Below the pieces are notes generated by a model. It was not told the origin of the DNA. It was given only the letters and a program-made list of their open reading frames with translations, and did no database searches. The position numbers and the translations under genes were made by a program. 20,505 bases of DNA from Patescibacteria group bacterium UBA1370 (GTDB taxonomy: Bacteria; Patescibacteriota; Microgenomatia; UBA1400; PJMF01): NCBI GenBank assembly GCA_002306315.1, contig DBRK01000022.1, forward strand, positions 1 to 20,505, in the 5' to 3' direction. This document shows positions 1 to 7,782 of the stretch, in pieces. Every line of letters begins with the position of its first letter. Position 1 is the first letter of the stretch.

Positions 1-26
1 CCGACACATTTTCTTTGAGGGCTGCT

Positions 27-695
27 ATGAAGACATTAATTTTCTCCGACACTCACTTAACCGCGCGATTTAATCCGCGCAAGTTTGCATTTCTGGAAAA
101 AATTATTGACAGTGCTGATAGAGTCTTTATCAATGGCGACCTCTGGGATTACTGGTACTGCAGCTTTGACAAATTTGTCAACTCCGAATGGCAGCGGCTT
201 TTTCCTTTGCTTAAATCAAAACAAGCAAGCTATTTATATGGCAATCATGATCCGGAGGAAAAAAATGACGAAAGAGTCAACTATTTTTCGGACTTTCAAG
301 GTACGGAGATTGAAGAAAAATTGGGAAGTCAGAATTTACTGATAACTCATGGTCATAATATTTGGGCAGGCATGCAGGCGCTAACTGCTTTGCCGCTGTC
401 CAGTGTTTATGGTACATCGGCGCAATTTGTGGTTGATTGTGTTGAGTGGACCGGGACAAAGCTGCTACAGCGCTACGGCAAAAATCTGTTACCTTGGCGC
501 TATCTCGACAACCACAATCTCAAACGCTTCAGCCTTGATTTGCCGGAAGATAAATTTCTTGTTTGCGGCCATACTCATTTAGCCTATTACCACCCCGAAG
601 CTAGATACGTAAATACTGGTTCCATCAGGTTCGGACATGCTAATTATGTGACTATAGAAGATGGAAACATCAAACTAAATTATGCCCGATATTGA
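27..695 (+). CDS. Calcineurin-like metallophosphoesterase (LpxH-like)
   Basis: A 222-residue dinuclear-metal phosphoesterase. All motifs of the calcineurin-like fold are visible in order: DxH (D8, H10), GD (37-38), GNHD (72-75), HGH (108-110), GHTH (181-184) and a following NTGS (196-199). The size and motif spacing recall the UDP-2,3-diacylglucosamine hydrolase/YfcE group, but no lipid A gene is present nearby, so an LpxH role is not supported. A generic phosphodiesterase or nucleotide phosphatase is equally possible. A TTG codon lies in frame at 15. I chose the ATG at 27 because GAGGG sits five bases upstream of it and the protein then opens directly with the first beta strand. It is followed by a 76-residue gene after 51 bases and probably heads the + strand operon. 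The fold is secure; the substrate is unknown. Confidence 0.85.
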   Translation: MKTLIFSDTHLTARFNPRKFAFLEKIIDSADRVFINGDLWDYWYCSFDKFVNSEWQRLFPLLKSKQASYLYGNHDPEEKNDERVNYFSDFQGTEIEEKLGSQNLLITHGHNIWAGMQALTALPLSSVYGTSAQFVVDCVEWTGTKLLQRYGKNLLPWRYLDNHNLKRFSLDLPEDKFLVCGHTHLAYYHPEARYVNTGSIRFGHANYVTIEDGNIKLNYARY

Positions 696-746
696 TTCTT
701 GCCGCCCGTTTATTTTTCGACTTTCTTACGGTAAGATAAGTTCATT

Positions 747-977
747 ATGAAGCGCCCGCCTGTTTTCCCCTTTCATTTAAAAACGAAGAGCAAACCTGTT
801 TTTGTTGATCGGGATGGACTACGGCAAAACCAGCTAAACGTCGCCATCGAAGAACGGCGCAAACTGGCGGTGGCAGAAGCTGGCGCGGATGATAATTTTA
901 AGCAGACTTTGGCGAGACGCGGCAAGCTTCTGGAAAATCGTATTCTCCGTCTTCAAGAAGAGTTGCCAAAGCGCTGA
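747..977 (+). CDS. Small hypothetical protein, 76 aa, basic
   Basis: I do not recognise this family. The protein is short, charged and lacks any membrane segment or Cys pair. Residues from about 30 to the C-terminus are rich in Arg, Lys, Glu, Leu and Ala and should form one or two amphipathic helices ending in LPKR. The N-terminal 20 residues are basic and proline-containing. It lies in the same orientation between the phosphoesterase and the DUF2130 gene, with gaps of 51 and 37 bases, so co-transcription is likely. There is no strong Shine-Dalgarno before the ATG. That it is a real gene rests on its position filling the gap, its ATG start and its plausible composition; no conserved motif supports it. 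Confidence 0.5.
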   Translation: MKRPPVFPFHLKTKSKPVFVDRDGLRQNQLNVAIEERRKLAVAEAGADDNFKQTLARRGKLLENRILRLQEELPKR

Positions 978-1014
978 TTGCTTATTCTTTATTAATTTGC
1001 AAAGAGTATTGATT

Positions 1015-2304
1015 ATGAGCGACCCAACTATCATTTGTCCTAACTGTGCCACCAAAATTCCCTTGACAGAAGCACTTTCTGATCAAATTAAGGAAGAGCT
1101 GAGCACAGAGTTTAAACAAAAACAACGGCAGGAGATTGAACAACTAGAAAAACAACGCAAGCAACTGCAAGCGCAGGCTGCGGAACTCAAACAGAGTCGG
1201 CAAAAAATCACCGAGGAAGTCGAAAAGAAATTAAGTCAAGCCAAGCAGGAACTGTGGAACAAAGCCCAGGCACAAGCCCAGGAGCAGCAGGCTAAGACCC
1301 TCCAAGAACTGCAGGCTGAACTTAAGAGAAAGGCCGCGGCTCTGGAGGAATCCGAAAAAAATGAGTTGGAGTTGCGACGCAAATCCCGGGAGCTCGAGGA
1401 GCGAGAGAAGAAGCTGGAGCTTGAGATGGCCCGCCGTATCGACGAAGAAAGAAAAAAAATCGTTGAGCAGACCAAACAATCTGAAGAAGAACAGTACAAC
1501 CTCAAATTGCGGGAAAAAGATCAACAGATGGAAATTCTCAAGAAAACCATTACCGATCTCAAGCGGCAAGCTGAGCAAGGTTCGATGCAGATTCAGGGCG
1601 AGGCGCAGGAGGAGAGCCTTAAGGAAACCCTGCAAAATGCCTTTGTGGCCGACCAAATCACCGATGTTCCGGCCGGAGTTCGCGGCGCCGACTTAATCCA
1701 AGTTGTGAACGGTGCATTAGGCAGCAGGACAGGCACCATCATTTGGGAATCAAAAAATACCAAGGTCTTTAGCGAAACTTGGATTCCCAAGCTAAAAAGC
1801 GACCAAGGCAAGGTTAAAGCAGACATTGCCATTTTGGTGTCGCAGGCCATGCCCGAGGATATTAAGTCTTTCGGCCTCAAAAATGGCGTCTGGGTGGTCA
1901 GCTATCAATATGTGGTTCCACTGGCACACGCTTTACGCATGCACGTCGCCGAACTTCATAAACTCAAGCAGTCCTTGGTAGGGCAAGATGACAAAATGAA
2001 CCAATTGTATGGGTACCTGACAGGATCACAATTCCGCAACCGAGTGGAAAACATCGTCATGGCTTTTGTGAGCATGAAGCAGGATTTAGAAACCGAAAAA
2101 CGGTCCCTCCAGCGAATCTGGAGTAAACGAGAGAAGGAAATAGAGAGAGTCATCATGAGCACATCCTCGCTATACGGTGATCTGCAAGGCATTATCGGTG
2201 GCTCATTGCCTGCGATTCAGCAGTTGGAATTGGCGGACGGTTTAGAGAAACCAGAGGAACTCCCGGCAGAGAGCGAACAATCACTTTTTGAGGAAGCGAT
2301 ATAA
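1015..2304 (+). CDS. DUF2130 family protein, coiled coil plus PD-(D/E)XK-type domain
   Basis: The protein has 429 residues when started at the ATG at 1015. The frame stays open upstream to 889, but that extension overlaps the preceding gene and has unrelated composition. The N-terminus carries a single CPNC pair (about residues 8-11). Residues about 20-215 are a Glu/Gln/Lys/Arg-rich coiled coil. The C-terminal half is the DUF2130 domain and shows a nuclease-fold signature: D226 in GADLIQ, then E245-S-K247 in the strand IIWESKNT, followed by KLKSDQ and ADIAILVS. That is the D...ExK pattern of PD-(D/E)XK enzymes, so a nucleic-acid-processing role is inferred; the cellular function of the family is not established. 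The helicase-nuclease gene follows only nine bases after the stop, which suggests a joint role in DNA metabolism. Confidence 0.85.
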   Translation: MSDPTIICPNCATKIPLTEALSDQIKEELSTEFKQKQRQEIEQLEKQRKQLQAQAAELKQSRQKITEEVEKKLSQAKQELWNKAQAQAQEQQAKTLQELQAELKRKAAALEESEKNELELRRKSRELEEREKKLELEMARRIDEERKKIVEQTKQSEEEQYNLKLREKDQQMEILKKTITDLKRQAEQGSMQIQGEAQEESLKETLQNAFVADQITDVPAGVRGADLIQVVNGALGSRTGTIIWESKNTKVFSETWIPKLKSDQGKVKADIAILVSQAMPEDIKSFGLKNGVWVVSYQYVVPLAHALRMHVAELHKLKQSLVGQDDKMNQLYGYLTGSQFRNRVENIVMAFVSMKQDLETEKRSLQRIWSKREKEIERVIMSTSSLYGDLQGIIGGSLPAIQQLELADGLEKPEELPAESEQSLFEEAI

Positions 2305-2313
2305 GCAATAAAT

Positions 2314-5300
2314 ATGGAATTAACCACACCAGCTTTTCAGAAGGCTTATAAACAGCTTAACCCGCAGCAGAAGCAAGCTGTGGATACCATTGAAGGTCCG
2401 GTAATGGTGATTGCCGGGCCGGGAACTGGCAAAACTCAGGTGTTAGCTACTCGAATTGCCAACATACTTCTGCGCACTGATGTCAAACCGCATAACATTT
2501 TAGCACTCACTTTTACCGAATCCGCTGCCAAAAACATGCGCGAACGGGTTGTGAGTTTGATTGGCAAGACTGGTTATTATGTGCAAATCAGCACTTTCCA
2601 TGCTTTCTGCAGCTCGGTCATTCAGGATAATCCTGAATTTTTTCCAATAGAGAGAGGCAGTGAGCCGTTGACTGACCTGGAGCGCTACGACTTATTCCAA
2701 TCGATTATTGAGGAAATGAGGTTAGAAGTTCTCAAACCTTTAAACCGCAACTTGATGTATATCAATGAAATCATGAAGGCAATTTCCGATCTCAAACGGG
2801 AAGGAGTGGCGCCGGCTGATTTTGAAGCAATCATAGCCGCAGATTTCAGGGAATTCATCAACAACAAATCAGAATTGGGCAAAACTGCCACCACTAAGCA
2901 GGAAAAAGTTCTCGAAAAACAGAAGGAGCTGCTGCGAGTATATTTAGAATATGAAAAACGACTGCGGGAGATGTTGCGTTATGACTTCGATGACATGATT
3001 GGTTTGGTGGTCCAAGCATTTTCTGAGCATGAACTGTTATTGCGGGAATATCAGGAAAACATCCACTATTTTTTAGTTGACGAGTATCAGGACACCAATG
3101 CTGCTCAGAATAAAGTGGTAGACATGCTGGCAAGTTATTGGGGAGAGCAAGCCAACATTTTTGTGGTTGGTGACCCGCACCAATCAATTTTTCGTTTTCA
3201 GGGGGCATCGGTGGAAAACATGCTGGGTTTTGCCAGGCGTTACTCGGAAGCAAATGTTATCGCCCTGCAGACGGGTTACCGTTGCACCCAATACATATAT
3301 GATGCCGCTCACCGGTCCATCTGCAACAACGAACTGACCAGTGCTGAGGCTATTAATTTGCCTCGTCATCAGGCAGCCATGGAGGTGGCTTTGCAGCAAA
3401 GATTAACCAGTCATCATGGTCAAGGCAGCAAAGCAAGTCTTTATGTAGCTCCTTCAGCTGAGATGGAGGTCCTCTATGTAGCAGAGAAGATTCGCGGCCT
3501 GCTGGAAACGGGGGTAGAGCCGGAAGAAATTGCCGTTATCTATCGCACCAATGCCGAAGCCGGTCCGATCCAGTCAGTCCTGCAGAAATGGGAAGTTCCT
3601 TACAAAATAGATGGGGGTGTCAATATTCTCAATACCGAGTCAATCAGGCAGCTGCTCAACCTGTTTACTCTTATTAGTGAGGTACGCAGTGGCACGGAAG
3701 ACGAAAATATATTTGAAGTGATGAGCTACAGCTGGACAGGTTTGGATCCAGTGATGGTGATGAGAGCAGCCAGGGCAGCCGGCAGAGCCGGGTTGTCAAT
3801 TATGGCGCTGATTCAAGGCGGTTACAAACTTTTCAAAGAATATGAAGAAGCCAATGGGGTTTCTGATCAGGAGTTCGCTACCCTGGAGCTTTTTATCGAC
3901 AATTTGCGGCGGTGGGGAGCGGATGATGCCAGGCTGGTCTTTCCGACCTGGGTGGAACAGGTGGTAAATGAAAGCGGTTATCTCGACTGGGTTTTGGAAC
4001 ACGAACAGAAGGTTGAGTTGCTGACCAATCTGAACTCCTTGTTTAGAGAGATAAAGTCATTGGCGGTCAGCAACCGGGGGTTGAAACTGGATGATTTTCT
4101 TGAGGCTATAAGGGTGATGGTAGAACACAATATCTCCCTGGAGGCCGAAGACTTGAATATCACTGCAGGGGCAGTTCATCTGTCAACAGTTCATAAAGCC
4201 AAAGGTAGGGAATGGGAACATGTATTTTTGATTAACTGTGTAGATGGCCGCTGGGGCAACTCCCGGAAACGTGATTTGTTGCCGTTGCCTCCCGGACTGA
4301 TTAGAAATACGGATTTGTCAAAGAAAGAACGCAATGAAGACGATCGACGCTTGTTTTATGTTGCTCTGACTAGGGCGAAAAAGCAGGTTTATTTTAGCTA
4401 TCCACAATCAGTGATTGCCGGCAATCGCACCAAAGAGATGATAGCTAGCATGTTTTTGCAGGAAATCGCTCCCGAATTGCAGGAAGTGTCGGAGACAGAG
4501 ATGGCTGCTTTCAACAGTAAGAGTCAAGATTTACTTACCAAAATGCTCCGTCCGGCTGATGTAAATCCCGCCAGTATCTCCGAGGAGGAATTCTTCCGGC
4601 AGATAGTCAAAAACCTGCGTTACTCTGTTACCACCATCAACACCTATCTCCGGGATCCCCAGGAATTTATTACCAAAATTCTACTGCGCGTGCCGATGGC
4701 AAAAGCGCCGCAAATGGCTTTTGGAACTGCAATTCATAGAAGTCTCGAGGAGTATTACCGCCGACGACAGAATGGATACAGTGTCACGGCAGCTGAATTA
4801 TTTAGTTGGTTTGAAACAGCCCTGAGAAAGGAGTTGCTGACAGCAGATGATCTGCAGCGTCGTTTGGAACATGGCAAAAAGATATTGCAGCACTATCATC
4901 AGGAGAAAGCTGAGAGCAGCGTTGAAACTCTGTTTATTGAAAAACGTTTTGGCGGAGGCATGAACAGGACGATTTTAGAAACGGTGCCGCTTTCCGGCCG
5001 CATTGACCGGATAGATTGGGTGGACCGCGACAAAAAATTGGTCAGAGTTATTGATTACAAAACCGGCAGCCCTAAAACCTCCGGTGATATCGAAGGCAGA
5101 ACTGTGAAAGCAAATTTGTCTCCCAGAGAACAAGAGTTGCCGGAAAGCATTCGCGGCAACTACAAACGACAATTGCTCTTTTATAAATTATTAACAGAAC
5201 TAGACAGGACTTTTGTTCCTGTGGTTGTAGAGGGTGTTTTTGATTTTGTGGAGCCTGATAAAAACAGCGGCAAACACATTGAGCGTAGGTTTGAATTGTT

Positions 5301-5394
5301 AGATACAGAGGTGGACGACCTCAAACAGTTGATTCTCCAGGTTGCAGAAGAAGTCAAGCAGTTGAAATTTTTGGAAGATCTCAGGGAAATTTAA
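2314..5394 (+). CDS. UvrD/PcrA-family DNA helicase fused to RecB-like nuclease
   Basis: A 1026-residue superfamily 1A helicase with a C-terminal nuclease. Helicase motifs: Q motif LNPQQKQAV (15-23), Walker A AGPGTGKT (34-41), motif II VDEYQDT (255-261), motif III VVGDPHQSIFRFQGA (284-298), the Gln/Thr-Gly-Tyr-Arg motif IV after it, motif V HLSTVHKAKGREWE (622-635) and motif VI RRLFYVALTRAK (678-689). From about residue 760 a PDDEXK_1-type domain begins, with GTAIH (804-808), D898 in GRIDRID and D914-Y-K916 in VIDYKTG. This is the domain order of AddA/RecB-like enzymes, so DNA end processing or recombination repair is likely, with ATP-driven 3'-5' translocation and nicking in one chain. It probably works without an AddB partner, as none is seen here. 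No clear Shine-Dalgarno precedes the ATG; translation may be coupled to the DUF2130 gene. Confidence 0.93.
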   Translation: MELTTPAFQKAYKQLNPQQKQAVDTIEGPVMVIAGPGTGKTQVLATRIANILLRTDVKPHNILALTFTESAAKNMRERVVSLIGKTGYYVQISTFHAFCSSVIQDNPEFFPIERGSEPLTDLERYDLFQSIIEEMRLEVLKPLNRNLMYINEIMKAISDLKREGVAPADFEAIIAADFREFINNKSELGKTATTKQEKVLEKQKELLRVYLEYEKRLREMLRYDFDDMIGLVVQAFSEHELLLREYQENIHYFLVDEYQDTNAAQNKVVDMLASYWGEQANIFVVGDPHQSIFRFQGASVENMLGFARRYSEANVIALQTGYRCTQYIYDAAHRSICNNELTSAEAINLPRHQAAMEVALQQRLTSHHGQGSKASLYVAPSAEMEVLYVAEKIRGLLETGVEPEEIAVIYRTNAEAGPIQSVLQKWEVPYKIDGGVNILNTESIRQLLNLFTLISEVRSGTEDENIFEVMSYSWTGLDPVMVMRAARAAGRAGLSIMALIQGGYKLFKEYEEANGVSDQEFATLELFIDNLRRWGADDARLVFPTWVEQVVNESGYLDWVLEHEQKVELLTNLNSLFREIKSLAVSNRGLKLDDFLEAIRVMVEHNISLEAEDLNITAGAVHLSTVHKAKGREWEHVFLINCVDGRWGNSRKRDLLPLPPGLIRNTDLSKKERNEDDRRLFYVALTRAKKQVYFSYPQSVIAGNRTKEMIASMFLQEIAPELQEVSETEMAAFNSKSQDLLTKMLRPADVNPASISEEEFFRQIVKNLRYSVTTINTYLRDPQEFITKILLRVPMAKAPQMAFGTAIHRSLEEYYRRRQNGYSVTAAELFSWFETALRKELLTADDLQRRLEHGKKILQHYHQEKAESSVETLFIEKRFGGGMNRTILETVPLSGRIDRIDWVDRDKKLVRVIDYKTGSPKTSGDIEGRTVKANLSPREQELPESIRGNYKRQLLFYKLLTELDRTFVPVVVEGVFDFVEPDKNSGKHIERRFELLDTEVDDLKQLILQVAEEVKQLKFLEDLREI

Positions 5395-5397
5395 CCA

Positions 5398-6786
5398 TTA
5401 GCTGGCATATCGCCAGCTACTGATTAGGAAATAAACATTCTCAATAAAGTTGGTGGGAACCGGAATATTTGTCCAGTGTGGGAACCAGACTAAAAAGGCG
5501 GCAAAAATCAGTATTAGCGCAGCTGGTGTCAACAACCTTAAATCTGGATGGGAGCTTTTCCAGATTTTTTTCAACCAGTAAGCCAGGATGATGCAAAGCA
5601 GCGGCACTGCCGGAGTGTAATGGTAGAAAAACATGATCCGCGGAGAAAAAACCCAAGGCAGCCAAACGGAAAAATAAAAGGCCATCAGCAAGAACAAAGG
5701 AAGTAGGTTCTCGTCACTGTGTTTCCTGTAGACCAGTTTTTTTATCAGAAAACCCAACACGGCAAACACTGACGTTGCTCCTAGCCAGATGAGCGCTGGG
5801 TTGCCAAAGGCATAGATATTGCCTCTGCTTGTTTCAGAAACGTAATCTACTGCAAACCAAACAGGTTTCAGGTTTAAAAACCAATCAAACGGACGAGATT
5901 GGCCGGGATGCGTGGCGGTTAACCGTGTCTGATAAAGCCAAGTTTGATTAATTAACTCCTTAAAATGGTCAAAATCTTTGCCTTGCAGGAACATTTGCCA
6001 GTAGGAGAACAGATAAATTATCGCGGGAATAAAAATTAGGGCTAGGAAAATGCGGATGAGATTCCGATAAAGCAGCTTGTTGCTGGTATTCTTGGCTGTA
6101 AGCGAGGCGGCTGCCACCCGCAGCCAGCGCAACCCCTCGGTCAAACCAATAATCCCCAACGCAAAAACTCCTGACCATTTTGTGGCAGCCGCCAAACCGC
6201 CGGCGACTCCTGACAGCCAAAAATACTTATACTTGCTAAGCGTGGTCTCTCTTTTCCTTTCTTGAACACCACTGAATGCCCCTGTTCTTCTCAGATATTT
6301 AACATAAAAGATAAACGCCAACAAAATAAAAAAGGTAACATGAATGTCATTCATAGCAATCCGGGACATGGTAAGGAGCAGGCCGTCTAGGGACGCTAGT
6401 AAGGCAGCTAGCAAACTCAAGGTTCTGCTGGCAAATAACTCATAAGCCAAACTGGCGGTCGCAAAAATTACCAGCACCCCAAAAATAGCTGAGCTGAACC
6501 GCCAACCTAGTGGTGTCTCGCCCATAAGCAGCATAGAAGCGGCTTGGGTGTATTTTGCCAAGGGCGGATGCAGCCAGTCGACAGCGGTTTTTTCTTCTGG
6601 AGGCGGATTCCACCACTCAAAAGCCCGCGGGTCATTGTGGGCAATTAGTTTGGCTGTGACTGCATGATAAACTTCATCAAACATGTAGCCGCTGGGGTTA
6701 TCAAGCCGCCATACTCTAGTAAAAAAACCAAAAGCAAGAATCATTAATAGCAGCGTTGGATAGTAGCGAGTGAGAAAGCCTTGCAT
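5398..6786 (-). CDS. Protein mannosyltransferase-like GT39 membrane glycosyltransferase
   Basis: The 462-residue polytopic protein has the features of the dolichyl/polyprenyl-phosphate-mannose protein mannosyltransferase family. After the first membrane helix (about 8-24) comes an acidic loop with D37-E38 in FDEVYHAVTA, then a WLHPPLAKYTQ motif (71-81) and GWRFSSAIFG (94-103). Roughly ten more hydrophobic helices follow. Known members move a sugar, usually mannose, from a lipid-phosphate carrier to Ser/Thr of exported proteins on the outer face of the membrane. The DE pair is the expected catalytic acid/metal region. It is the last gene of the envelope operon, starting 12 bases after the UbiA-like gene, and its stop lies three bases from the convergent helicase stop. 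The sugar donor and acceptor cannot be read from the sequence. The Shine-Dalgarno is weak. Confidence 0.85.
   Translation of the reverse strand: MQGFLTRYYPTLLLMILAFGFFTRVWRLDNPSGYMFDEVYHAVTAKLIAHNDPRAFEWWNPPPEEKTAVDWLHPPLAKYTQAASMLLMGETPLGWRFSSAIFGVLVIFATASLAYELFASRTLSLLAALLASLDGLLLTMSRIAMNDIHVTFFILLAFIFYVKYLRRTGAFSGVQERKRETTLSKYKYFWLSGVAGGLAAATKWSGVFALGIIGLTEGLRWLRVAAASLTAKNTSNKLLYRNLIRIFLALIFIPAIIYLFSYWQMFLQGKDFDHFKELINQTWLYQTRLTATHPGQSRPFDWFLNLKPVWFAVDYVSETSRGNIYAFGNPALIWLGATSVFAVLGFLIKKLVYRKHSDENLLPLFLLMAFYFSVWLPWVFSPRIMFFYHYTPAVPLLCIILAYWLKKIWKSSHPDLRLLTPAALILIFAAFLVWFPHWTNIPVPTNFIENVYFLISSWRYAS
5399..5419. terminator. Inverted repeat at convergent gene ends, possible bidirectional terminator
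   Basis: Two perfect 8-base arms, TAGCTGGC and GCCAGCTA, flank a 5-base loop (ATATC). The repeat starts five bases after the helicase stop and spans the stop and last codons of the convergent mannosyltransferase gene. It is the only hairpin in the tiny space between the two operons. It lacks a T tract on either side, so it is not a canonical intrinsic terminator. It could instead block 3' exonuclease decay or give weak termination in both directions. Confidence 0.4.
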
Positions 6787-6798
6787 CTCGGGAGTTTT

Positions 6799-7782
6799 CT
6801 AAATAGCGTAAGTAACCAGCATTACTACCAAGCCAAACAGAAAAGCATCAATCAACAAAGGTTTGTCATTGAGGAGCACCTTTTCCGGAGACTCACCTTC
6901 GTTGCTTTCGTAGACCAATTGCAGGTAACGCATCACCCCGAAAATAACAAACGGCAGCGACAGCATTAACAATTTTTGCGAATGCAATGCTTTTGGCAGG
7001 AGAGTGAAAATGAATGCGTAGCGTACATCCGGTCTGGCGACCTCATTTTGAAAAGCAAATAGGGCATACGTCAACCATGTTGCATTGGCAAACATACCCG
7101 TGTACTGGTCTAACAGCCGCTGACTATAGCGGGAGAGAGTTTTGCGGGTACTGCCAATTAGTTGGACATCTGAATTTTTCAGCAGCGTTCTTTCGCTTTG
7201 CCTTTTTCCAACTGCCAAAAACAGCGACGCAGAGATAACTGTCAGCAAGAACCAAACGCTCATATGCAAATTGACAACAACAGCGCCCGCATAGATGCGG
7301 ATCAAAAAGCCGGTGGCAATAGAAACCACATCAAGAATGGGAATATGTTTCAATTTATTGGCATATAGAACCTGTAAGAGGAAGTAAGCCAAAACCAGGA
7401 GGCGGAAAAATAGAGTGAAATAGAAGGAAGTGGCGAAAACTATGAGCAAACCCAGAGCCGCAGCCAACATAGCCAAACCTCGCGGCAATTGCCCGGATGC
7501 AATCGGCCGGTTCTTCTTAAACGGATGTTGGCGGTCAGCTTCGTAGTCGATGAGATCATTAATAATGTAAATGCTGGAGGTGAGGAGGGAAAAGACTATC
7601 ACCGCATAAGTTACCACCAGAGCATATGGCGGGCCGCTAGCCGGCTCGAAGAAAAACAGTCCAGAGAATATCAGTGCTGCATATAAAGCCAAATTTTTTA
7701 TCCATTGCCTTGGTCTGGCGGATTTGATCAGTAAGATCAGCAATTGCAGCGGCCGGAATATGGTTTGGTTAGTTTTTGGCAC
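6799..7782 (-). CDS. UbiA-family prenyltransferase, decaprenyl-phosphate phosphoribosyltransferase-like
   Basis: A 327-residue membrane enzyme of the UbiA superfamily. It carries RPRQWIKN (23-30) and NDLIDYEADRQHP (75-87), the NDxxDxxxD metal/diphosphate motif, followed by KNRPIASGQLP. A second conserved stretch, KRQSERTLL with GSTRKTLSRYS, resembles the DPPR synthase branch (Rv3806c type), which transfers phosphoribose from PRPP to a polyprenyl phosphate, the first step toward lipid-linked arabinose or ribose donors. About eight to nine membrane helices are visible. The GTG start at 7782 is supported by AAGGAG four bases upstream, placed inside the end of the WecA-like gene that it overlaps by 14 bases, so translation is probably coupled. 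No DprE1/DprE2 epimerase gene is in view, so the final sugar is uncertain. Confidence 0.82.
   Translation of the reverse strand: MPKTNQTIFRPLQLLILLIKSARPRQWIKNLALYAALIFSGLFFFEPASGPPYALVVTYAVIVFSLLTSSIYIINDLIDYEADRQHPFKKNRPIASGQLPRGLAMLAAALGLLIVFATSFYFTLFFRLLVLAYFLLQVLYANKLKHIPILDVVSIATGFLIRIYAGAVVVNLHMSVWFLLTVISASLFLAVGKRQSERTLLKNSDVQLIGSTRKTLSRYSQRLLDQYTGMFANATWLTYALFAFQNEVARPDVRYAFIFTLLPKALHSQKLLMLSLPFVIFGVMRYLQLVYESNEGESPEKVLLNDKPLLIDAFLFGLVVMLVTYAI

Noticed and set aside
726..736. CTTAC/GTAAG inverted repeat before the 76-residue gene
   Set aside because: Arms of only five bases around a single central base cannot form a stable hairpin, and there is no supporting operator context.
889..1014. 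In-frame upstream extension of the DUF2130 gene by 42 residues
   Set aside because: It overlaps the 76-residue gene in another frame, has composition unlike the family, and the ATG at 1015 gives the normal DUF2130 N-terminus with CPNC.
1231..1656. 141-residue Leu/Phe-rich open frame on the minus strand
   Set aside because: It is the antisense of the Glu/Lys/Gln-rich coiled coil of the DUF2130 gene; the Leu/Phe bias is what antisense of GAA/GAG/AAG/AAA codons produces. The + strand gene has clear family motifs.
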